A stretch of 64,000 nt of DNA. Source: Prevotella sp. (GTDB lineage Bacteria; Bacteroidota; Bacteroidia; Bacteroidales; Bacteroidaceae). A model generated the notes under the pieces. That model did no database searches and was not told the origin of the DNA. It saw nothing but the letters and a program-made list of their open reading frames with translations. This document shows, one piece after another, positions 44,226-52,000 of this stretch. A program made the translations under genes and the position numbers. Positions within the stretch are counted from its first letter, which is position 1. Each line of letters opens with the position of its first letter. The stretch lies in the NCBI GenBank assembly GCA_017960525.1, contig JAGCZA010000140.1, positions 1 through 64,000 of the forward strand, in the 5' to 3' direction.

Positions 44226-45776
44226 TTATATTGTTGCTTCAAATATTCGTTTTCCCATGTTCTCTATCCACTGAGGATTGGCCATCTTCCGTTTTTTGGA
44301 GAAGTCGAAGGTCACCAGGTAACCTTCCGTCGAGCCGCGAGTTGTAAGGTATGCAGCCAGCTGGTCGCGGCCCTGCTCCTCGTACTTCTCGCCTCGCCAT
44401 ATCTTCAGTTCGATGATGTATTCCTCGCTGCCGTAGGTCACCACCAGGTCCATGCGCCGGTTGTCGCGTGTCTGCGGCTCCACATAGTAGAAGCCAGTAC
44501 CATTGATGATGGGCTTCAGGAACGTCAGGAACAGTAGGCGTCCTTCCCTCTCCAGGAACGGCACGGTACACTCGCGGTATTCCTCGTGCATCAGGTCGGC
44601 GAAGCGGGTGATGACCAGTTCCATGTCGAGCCGCCCATTGCGTACATAGTTCATCTGGAGGCGTGGACGGCCCAGGTTGTTGATGGTTTGCTCGGCAATG
44701 AAGTAGTTGTTAAGCACCTCTTCGAAGATGATGTTATGGATGCGCACCTTTCGCCTTGCGTCATACCTGATGATGCTGAACATCATGGCGAAGTCCATCA
44801 CGGGGTTGTTCACGTCGTAGGTCACCTCCTCGCTGTTGATAGAGATGGCAAAGATGAACTGCTTCAACTCCAGATAGTTCTCCAGGTTCTTGGTCAGGCT
44901 GGTGAAGAGGGTGTTCTTTTCTAAGATGGTCTGCTTCGTGGCTGTCTGCACGCCGCTGATGGTCCAGTCTTTGTCCAACTGTTCGTCAATCACCTTGCAG
45001 AGTTTACTCACGAGGAAAGGATAGCCGGTGGTGTATTTGTATATCTCCTCGCTCACTGCGGCGATGTCCATGCCTGTGTGCTCGTCCTTTTCGTAGTCAC
45101 CAAGCATCTGGGCTATCTCCTCGGGGTGGAAGGTCATGTCGACGTTGAAGTCGGCAGCAATATTCCAGGGAGAGTTGTATTTTTTCTCTGCCTCCGGGCG
45201 GAGTTTCACCTTCAGGTTCTTCACATCGTAGACACCTGCCAGAATAACGCTGTGGAACGTGCTGTCCATGCCCTGCAGATTGCGCTCTAAGTATCTGTTG
45301 CGCAACATTCCCAGGAAATTCAGGAACATCTGGTTGTCGCTGCTCTTGTCCACCTCGTCGATGGTCACAACGACTGGTTTGGGGGCCTTCTTGCAAAACT
45401 CGGTTATCAATAGTGCCAGCTCGTCCATTGACTTTGCCGTGTTGCTCTGCCAGATGCCAGTCAGTGCGTCGTTCTCCTTCTGTGACGAGAGATAGCGGTC
45501 CATCAAATTTGAGAAGGTTCTGGCGAAAGCCTCTTCCGATTCAAACGGGCTGTCGCCAAGTCCCTCAAAGCTCATTGGTACAACGATATACCTTTCCGAC
45601 AGCCGCCGCCAAACCATATACAGCGTCGTCGTCTTGCCATACTGCCGCGCACGGTTGATGGTGAAATACTCGCCAGCGTCAATCAAGTCCTCTATGGCCT
45701 TGAAACGCTTTTCCGAGTCCACCATGTAGTGTCGCTCTGGATTGCAGCTGCCCGTTATATTGAACTTCTTTCTCAT
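44226..45776 (-). CDS. AAA-like ATPase with PD-(D/E)XK nuclease-like domain, second subfamily
   Basis: The start is set to ATG 45776 (MRKKFNITGSC); a TTG seven codons upstream lies inside an ATTGAACATTGAAC linker. Walker A is RARQYGKTTT and Walker B is VVTIDEVDKS. A middle helical region follows (YTTGYPFLVSKLCKVID). The C-terminal nuclease-like domain shows RRMDLVVTYGSEEYIIELKIWRGEKYEEQGRDQLAAYL, the D-x(n)-E-x-K pattern of the PDDEXK_9 group. About 516 residues. It lies 24 bp after the second AAA_35-like ATPase gene and 111 bp before the giant protein gene, all on one strand. It is distantly related to its two neighbours. Function unknown. Confidence 0.85.
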   Translation of the reverse strand: MRKKFNITGSCNPERHYMVDSEKRFKAIEDLIDAGEYFTINRARQYGKTTTLYMVWRRLSERYIVVPMSFEGLGDSPFESEEAFARTFSNLMDRYLSSQKENDALTGIWQSNTAKSMDELALLITEFCKKAPKPVVVTIDEVDKSSDNQMFLNFLGMLRNRYLERNLQGMDSTFHSVILAGVYDVKNLKVKLRPEAEKKYNSPWNIAADFNVDMTFHPEEIAQMLGDYEKDEHTGMDIAAVSEEIYKYTTGYPFLVSKLCKVIDEQLDKDWTISGVQTATKQTILEKNTLFTSLTKNLENYLELKQFIFAISINSEEVTYDVNNPVMDFAMMFSIIRYDARRKVRIHNIIFEEVLNNYFIAEQTINNLGRPRLQMNYVRNGRLDMELVITRFADLMHEEYRECTVPFLEREGRLLFLTFLKPIINGTGFYYVEPQTRDNRRMDLVVTYGSEEYIIELKIWRGEKYEEQGRDQLAAYLTTRGSTEGYLVTFDFSKKRKMANPQWIENMGKRIFEATI

Positions 45777-45800
45777 TGTCCTTTGTTCAATGTTCAATCT

Positions 45801-47423
45801 TCACATTCCCCACACCATCATGGAGCGTCCCTGATATGTCATGAGGCGGTGCCAGATGCGCTCGTCCCACGTCAGCAGGCCGTCGCGGTTGAATATGATG
45901 AGGTGGCCCTCGTCCACGCTGCCCACGGTGTCCATATACTCGGCAGTCTGCTCCAGCCCTTTCTCAATGAGGGCATCCAAGCCGTCCTTCTTACGTTTGA
46001 TCTTCAATTCAAGGACGATACGCTGGGTTGGGGTGTTGGGAGACAGGTCGTTTGGCTGTTTAGGCAGCGGTTTGCGGATGAGCAGGTCGGTGCGCCTGCG
46101 GCCCAGGCCATACTCGCGGTCTATGTAGCCTCCACCGTTCACTATCCTCTGGAGGAAAGCCTGGAGCAGCAACTGCGGCCCGGCCTCGGCATAGTCGAAT
46201 CGGCCTATCCAAGCATCGCTGTTCTCGCGGAAGAACTGCTGGAACGCCAGCAACAGCTTCTCCATATCGATGCCGCCGTCCTCGCGCTGATACCACTGGG
46301 GCTGCTGCAGCAACGACTGCTGGGTGCTCCACGTCAGCTCGCGGGGGATAATCTCGCGATAGATACCGTTGGATATACGGATGTTCTGCCCGCGCTCGAT
46401 CTTGATGAGGCCCATGTCAGCCACATACTGTATGTCGTCCGACGGAACAAGGCCCTCCACCGGCTCGTCGCTGTTGGAAAGTATCGGCTCAATGACGCGC
46501 TTCACCCGCGGCTCGCTGAGCTTGTCGATGAGAATGTCGATGTGGGTGTCGCGGCGGTAGATAATCTGCTCCTTGGCTCGGTAGATCATGTCGGGCGTAA
46601 TCAGCACAGAGCGGTCACGGTTTTCGCGAATCTCCCATGTCACCTCATAGCCGAGGGCATTGACAAGCCACGGCTGGCCTTCAGTGGCCTGCCAAATCAT
46701 GGGAAAACAAGCCTCGTCAAACTGTTGACCCGTCTCCTCGGTATGCTGCATGTATAGCTTGTGAACTTCCTCTGGCGTGAAATTGCCTAAGCGCAGAGAC
46801 TTGCTCTTGATGTTGAATGCCGAACCACCGGTGACGATGTCCTTGCCTGAAGTCTGGATGCGATAGTCGCGCACATCGCGCACGCCACAGAGGATGATGC
46901 TGTTGGGAAACGCCTGTGGACGGTTCTCGTAACCGGAGCGTATCTGGCGCAGCACGGAGATGAGCGAGTCGCCCACCAGGGCGTCTATCTCGTCGATGAT
47001 AAGCACCAAAGGCTTGGGCAGGGCCTGACTAAGCTTCGACAGGTAGGTGGAGAGCATGGAGTCCGGTCCCTCTCCCTGCACAGTGTCGCGGATATGCTCT
47101 GCCAACGGGTCGCCCATGATCTGCGACACCCTGAGCGCCAGCGTGTCGACCGTCGATTTCACCACGCTCTTCACGTTGTCGCGCGATGCCTGACCACCCT
47201 CTACGTTGGCATAGACGGCAATATAGTCGCCCTGTCTGTTCAACAGGTCGCGCAGGGCGAGCATGCACGATGTCTTGCCAGTCTGGCGGGGGGCATGTAG
47301 AACAAAATACTTGCGCTGACGGATGAGCATCAGCACGTCATCGAGCTCGAACCGGCTCAGCGGGTCGATGGTATAGTGAATATCGGGCTGTTGCGGTCCG
47401 GCGGTGTTAAAGAATCGCTCCAT
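45801..47423 (-). CDS. AAA-like ATPase with winged-helix and PD-(D/E)XK nuclease-like domain, copy 2
   Basis: 540 residues, a close paralogue of the 31843-33450 protein. It has the same opening MERFFNTAGPQ and Walker A APRQTGKT, Walker B VLIIDEID, the middle block SILCGVRD-like NSIILCGVRDVRDYRIQTS, and the nuclease motif RIVLELKIKRKKDGLDALIEKG. It differs at residues about 82-125, at the linker (SNSDEPVEGLVPSDDIQYV) and by a short insertion (KQPNDLSPNTPT) before the last strand. It has its own consensus promoter, so it probably heads the transcript running through the second ATPase and the giant gene. No function is known for the family. Confidence 0.85.
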   Translation of the reverse strand: MERFFNTAGPQQPDIHYTIDPLSRFELDDVLMLIRQRKYFVLHAPRQTGKTSCMLALRDLLNRQGDYIAVYANVEGGQASRDNVKSVVKSTVDTLALRVSQIMGDPLAEHIRDTVQGEGPDSMLSTYLSKLSQALPKPLVLIIDEIDALVGDSLISVLRQIRSGYENRPQAFPNSIILCGVRDVRDYRIQTSGKDIVTGGSAFNIKSKSLRLGNFTPEEVHKLYMQHTEETGQQFDEACFPMIWQATEGQPWLVNALGYEVTWEIRENRDRSVLITPDMIYRAKEQIIYRRDTHIDILIDKLSEPRVKRVIEPILSNSDEPVEGLVPSDDIQYVADMGLIKIERGQNIRISNGIYREIIPRELTWSTQQSLLQQPQWYQREDGGIDMEKLLLAFQQFFRENSDAWIGRFDYAEAGPQLLLQAFLQRIVNGGGYIDREYGLGRRRTDLLIRKPLPKQPNDLSPNTPTQRIVLELKIKRKKDGLDALIEKGLEQTAEYMDTVGSVDEGHLIIFNRDGLLTWDERIWHRLMTYQGRSMMVWGM

Positions 47424-47494
47424 GTCGTTTAGTCAGTTTCTATAAAAAACGGTCTTTTGTCTTTTGTTCTTACGCGCATGTATATATTTCCTTG

Positions 47495-47526
47495 CAAAAT
47501 TACAACTTTTCTCCAAACTGACCAAA
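47495..47526 (-). promoter_or_regulatory. Promoter ahead of the ATPase-giant protein operon
   Basis: Minus-strand TTTG (47523-47526), 20-base spacer, TAATTTTG (47495-47502). The expected start near 47488 leaves a leader of about 65 bases before the ATPase start codon. Confidence 0.75.
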
Positions 47527-47644
47527 AAAAATTGCACAAAATAAGCGGAAACAGGCATTTTCTTGCCCATTTCCTGCTTCCGAAAATGAAGAGTCCGACT
47601 GTTGGAATGATTTGGAGTCAGACTGGCAAGGCATAATCTATCAG

Positions 47645-48124
47645 TTACCCCTCACTCTTCATCTTATACCGCTCAGCAACTCGGTGGCCGATGTCTCCTG
47701 CATCCTGATGTAGGCAAAGAGCTTCTTGCCCGCGTCCTTCAGGCTGGCACCGAAGACGTAGACCTCGTCGTCGATGATATTGTAACTCTATACCTCTTTT
47801 GGTGTTAACACGGAAACCAACGGAAATGATGGCATCGAGGTTATAGAATTCTATTTTCCTTCTGACCATTCTTTTCCCTTCCTTACGAACTAGTTCCAAA
47901 ATGGAACTTGTTGCCTCTTCCTTCAGTTCCCCGCAATCATAGATGTTTTGAAGGTGTTTGGTAATGGCCTGACGTCCAGTACCAAACAACTCAGCCATCT
48001 GCTGTTGAGACAGCCAAACACTTTCATTCTCCACACGAACCTCCAGCCTGACGGTCTCGTCGGGCTGGTAGAGGATGATCTCTCCCTGCTGAGGTGTCAG
48101 CTGCTGTATGGTCTCGTTGGCCAT
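47645..48124 (-). pseudogene. Broken RhuM-family gene (internal deletion plus frameshift)
   Basis: The first 105 residues (start ATG 48124) match RhuM-type proteins: GEIILYQPDETVRLEVRVENESVWLSQQQMAELF, then FYNLDAIISVGFRVNTKRG. After that point the frame reads into unrelated residues. The other frame reads NIIDDEVYVFGASLKDAGKK and ends ATELLSGIR at 47659, which is the C-terminal phospholipase-D-like end of the same family (compare IIDDELWHCGASFKDLGRK in the intact copy at 60607). So about 150 middle residues are gone and the two ends are joined out of frame. Upstream is an ATTGAAGATTGA linker. Confidence 0.8.
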
Positions 48125-48176
48125 TCCTTCAATTTTCAACGGTCAATCTTCAATTCTCAATCCTCAATCTTCAATT
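48125..48176 (-). repeat. ATTGAAGATTGA-type linker
   Basis: On the minus strand this spacer reads as degenerate tandem ATTGA(A/G)(G/A)AT units. The same linker recurs at 48980-49034, 45777-45800 and, in short form, 4588-4612. Confidence 0.65.
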
Positions 48177-48977
48177 CTATTTCAGGAGGTTCCGCCCTTC
48201 GTTGCCATTCAGCACCCGCATCTGCTGGATGGCTATCTGGTTGAGCTTCACCAGACGCTCACCCTGCGCCACACCGTCGTTGATGAGCACGGCGTTGATA
48301 TTCTCCATGTTCGACAGGCAGATCAACTCATTGATGGTGGCATAGTCTCGTATGTTCCCCTTCAGCTCCGGGTTAGCCTCACGCCATTGCTTGGCCGTCA
48401 TGCCGAACATGGCAACGTTAAGCACGTCGGCCTCTTCGGCATAGATGATGCTGGCCTGAGCTTTTGTCACTTCTGCGGGAATAAGGTGGCTCTTGATGGC
48501 ATCGGTGTGTATGCGGTAGTTAATCTTCGACAGCTCCCGCTTCGCCGTCCAGCCCAGCAACTCCTGTTCCTTGGCCTTCAGCCGCTGGTATTCTAATGTA
48601 AGAAGAAGCTGGAACTTAGGGCTTATCCACATTCCAAAATGGTATGCTATATCACGATGAGCGTATGTACCACCATAGCGTCCGGCTTTCGAGAAGATTC
48701 CTATAGCCCCCGTCTTTTCAATCCATGTTTTTACAGAGAGAACAAAGTTGTTGCTGCCAGCCGAATTTTTAATTGTACCGAATTCGGTACAATTAAAAAG
48801 AGGGTTAAACAGCATTTCCCATTCTCCGAGGTATTCAATGGTGCTCTTCAAGCTCAGCCAATGAATGATTATATGTTCTTGGAACTGGCTCTTAGCCATG
48901 TCGGTAAGAGATATATAGTCCTCATTGTTATGGGATATTACCGTAATTTCAGTATTCTGAACAGTTATCTTTGCCAT
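48177..48977 (-). CDS. KilA-N domain protein
   Basis: About 266 residues from ATG 48977 (MAKITVQNTEITVI). The first 110 residues are a KilA-N DNA-binding domain: DYISLTDMAKSQFQEHIIIHWLSLKSTIEYLGEWEMLFN, then VLSVKTWIEKTGAIGIFSKAGRYGGTYAHRDIAYHFGMWISPKFQLLLTLE-type core. The C-terminal helical part (RLKAKEQELLGWTAKRELSKINYRIHTDAIKSHLI, IYAEEADVLNVAMFGMTAKQWRE) is the usual partner region of such proteins in Bacteroidetes. KilA-N is a phage and mobile-element associated domain; a regulatory role is possible but unproven. It is embedded between the 1944-residue protein and the RhuM remnant on the same strand, so it may be cargo of past mobile DNA. Confidence 0.88.
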   Translation of the reverse strand: MAKITVQNTEITVISHNNEDYISLTDMAKSQFQEHIIIHWLSLKSTIEYLGEWEMLFNPLFNCTEFGTIKNSAGSNNFVLSVKTWIEKTGAIGIFSKAGRYGGTYAHRDIAYHFGMWISPKFQLLLTLEYQRLKAKEQELLGWTAKRELSKINYRIHTDAIKSHLIPAEVTKAQASIIYAEEADVLNVAMFGMTAKQWREANPELKGNIRDYATINELICLSNMENINAVLINDGVAQGERLVKLNQIAIQQMRVLNGNEGRNLLK

Positions 48978-48979
48978 AG

Positions 48980-49034
48980 TTCTTTCAATCCTCAATCTTC
49001 AATTTTCAATCTTCAATCTTCAATTCTCTTCTCG
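48980..49034 (-). repeat. ATTGAAGATTGA-type linker upstream of KilA-N gene
   Basis: About five degenerate copies of ATTGAAGATTGA in a row between the stop of the 1944-residue gene and the KilA-N start codon. No promoter is seen. Confidence 0.7.
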
Positions 49035-52000
49035 TTATGGGTTCTCGGAGGGCGTTTCCCTGATGTTCACCTCCGTGCTGCCTTCCACGACACCTCTGTC
49101 GCCGCCGCCGAAGACGTTGCCATAGACTTGGGTGTTGCCCTCTATGTAGACGGTGGTGTTGCCAGTATTGGCTATAGGTTGATTATTGCTGTCTTTAGAC
49201 TTTGTAACGTAGCTTTCCTCACCACCGCCGAATACATGGCCTTTAGTGGCGTCGCCATCAGTGCCAATCTTACTATCGCCCTTGATGGTCAGGGTCACGT
49301 TGCCCGCCACAGAGCCTAGGTTGGACTTATTAAGATTCTCATTGGTATAGACATAATTACCGTCGTCATTGCTTATCATTCCTGCTTGGCCATTGCCAGG
49401 CATTGTAGTTAACTGCTTCCATTCATATTCCTCTGTTGTATTTGCCTCACCAGGCTCAAACATACCAATGTTCATGTTCTTTTTGGGCTCTTTGCCTTCT
49501 ATGAATGCCGGAGCCGTCCTCACATCTATCTTTGGGAGGGTAGCCGAATAGCCAGCACCGAAGACATTCCCGTTGACATCACAGTTGGTTAGCATTGTGT
49601 TAACATCACCAGAAACTTTACCCAGGCTGCCACCGCCATAGACATTTCCTGTCACCTTGCATTTTGTCAATTTAGAGGTAACACTATGTGTGGTAGCAAG
49701 CGAGAATGTGATAAATTTTACATAGAAACGTGAACCTGTTCCTCCTGTTGACCAGACGAAAAACTCGTAATCAAAGTCAGTTGCCACGCCCTTACCTTTC
49801 TTACCATAACTTGTCGAACTCGATGTTCCATCGTAATATTTGCCACGTTCGCTTGTATAATTGGATTGTTGACTATTGGGTTCTACATTCTGTTCATCCT
49901 TATATTTCACTCTATTGTAAGCATTACCTCCGTATCCTGCTCCAAAAAAAGTGTCGAAGTGACAGTCTGTAGCATTAGTAGTTACCTTTTTCTCTTCTGT
50001 CATATCGCCAAACTTCGGTCCACCACAATAAAGATGAACATGACTATTGGTCATGTCAACGCGAATGTCACCAGTTATCGGGTTTACAGCGTTCACACCT
50101 CCTCCATAGAAGTTGGTGATGTCTGCCCAATTGATATCCCAACGCACATCACCCTGTATTGCCTCCAATGACGCTCCTGCCATTTCACCAAAATGACCTC
50201 CACTGATATAACACTCTGCATTGTCAGATTGCATATTAGATATGGTAGGCTGATAAGTTCCTGACAAATAAAACTCATCGTAGTCGCCACCAGTAACAGA
50301 GATAGGAACATGAGGTGTAAACTTGCTTCCATCACTATGTGTTCCCGTACCGAATTTGGCAAACCATGCATTGCTGCCTACATGGATATATTTTGTTCCT
50401 GTACTACACTCAGATTTTTGCGTGGATACTAATTGCTCAAAAGTGCCACCAAGTAAAATCAAGGGAGCGGAAGATTTTGTTACGCCATTTTGTGAATCCT
50501 TATTATTATCGTATTCAAACTGTGAGAAATTCACTACACAAGTATTTGTAATCTCAAACCACCCCTTCAGATTAAAAATAGACACATTACGTAAGAGAGT
50601 TGCACCATTAGGTATTTGAGCCTCAGCCACCCCCATTATATTAATGAAATCATAGCGAATAGGAGAAATCGGTCGTCTGTTGTCATGAGTGAAAATATAA
50701 CTATAGTCAGGCTCGTTGTCATGATTCATGTCGATGGACATGACCGTATATGGGGTATCAACGTTAGTAGGATTTGCATACTGATGCACATTACCCACCA
50801 GTACCACAGCTTGGTCATAAACAGTTTTATTCGTGTTATTGAAACCAGCAAGGGCAGCGCTTATAGTATTATATACTTTCTGGTCCGTACTGCCATCATT
50901 GTATATATCTATGGTCGAATTATTAGAGTATTGCGTTCCGAACGGAGTGAATGTCTGTATTGCATAATCTTTGTTATACACCACATCGTATGTATCATCA
51001 GACACATAGTTGGCTATAGCCCAGTATGGCTCAATGGTGATAGCTGTTACACCGTTAGGCACATCCCAGTAAGCACCCTGTGAGAATACACGACCACTCA
51101 CGCTATACTTATCCTTGTTGGTGCAGTTGCGGTCGGCAAAGTTATAACCGCCCCATTCGTCTTCTGGGTTATATGTACCAGCCGTGCCACCCGTAATATC
51201 CGTAATCTTCCAACCCGTCACCACACGATTTTCCGTATAGTTACCTGTACCCACATCGTTGTAATAGGGTAATTGTACTTTGTCATAGTTAAAATTGAAA
51301 CGGACTTCGTCCTTGTCTGTACGTATTAGATTCAGGCTTGTCGTTTGTACATCGCTGGTAGTTGCCGTTGGCCAAGACTGCCCTCCATCGGTCTTCTCAC
51401 TTTTGGTTTTAATCGTTACAGCCAAAATCCTACCCAATTTTCCACCCTTCAGTCTTCCTACCAAGGTACTGTCTGGTGCATTCTTGGCATCATAGTTGAT
51501 GATAGAAGGATATTTTCCTTGTTGCTTTAAGACAGGATAAGGATAAGGATTGTCAATAGTCCTATCGGCCGTCTCAAGCACCCATTTTGCCATGTCATCA
51601 GGATTGACTGTCACATCGCTGGTAGAAGCGTATTTTGCAGCCAACTTTTTATTGCTATTAAGCAATAGGCGGTAGCGTTCGAAGCGATTGATAAACTTCT
51701 CTTCCATCGCCAGCGCTCTATTATATTTTGTAATCTTTTTATCTACGCTATACGGTGACCTGTAACGATAGTAATTATAGTTATTCATACCACCCGCCAC
51801 ATTATTGATTTCTGTTCCGCCATATACCGGCGATATATTATTCCCATCTGCTATGTTACCATAAAACATGCAGTTCATCACCATCGTAGTCAGGCTTGAC
51901 TGTGTGGAGGCCTTATTGTTGTATCCCACAATGCCTCCCTTGTCGGTTCCGCTATTGATATTGGCATAGCTAAAACAGTTGATGACGCGAGAACTGCCGT

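Noticed and set aside
47570-47630. Possible terminator hairpin near GGAAACAGGCA / TGCCCATTTCC
   Set aside because: The stem has mismatches in the middle and no T-run; support is too weak to list.
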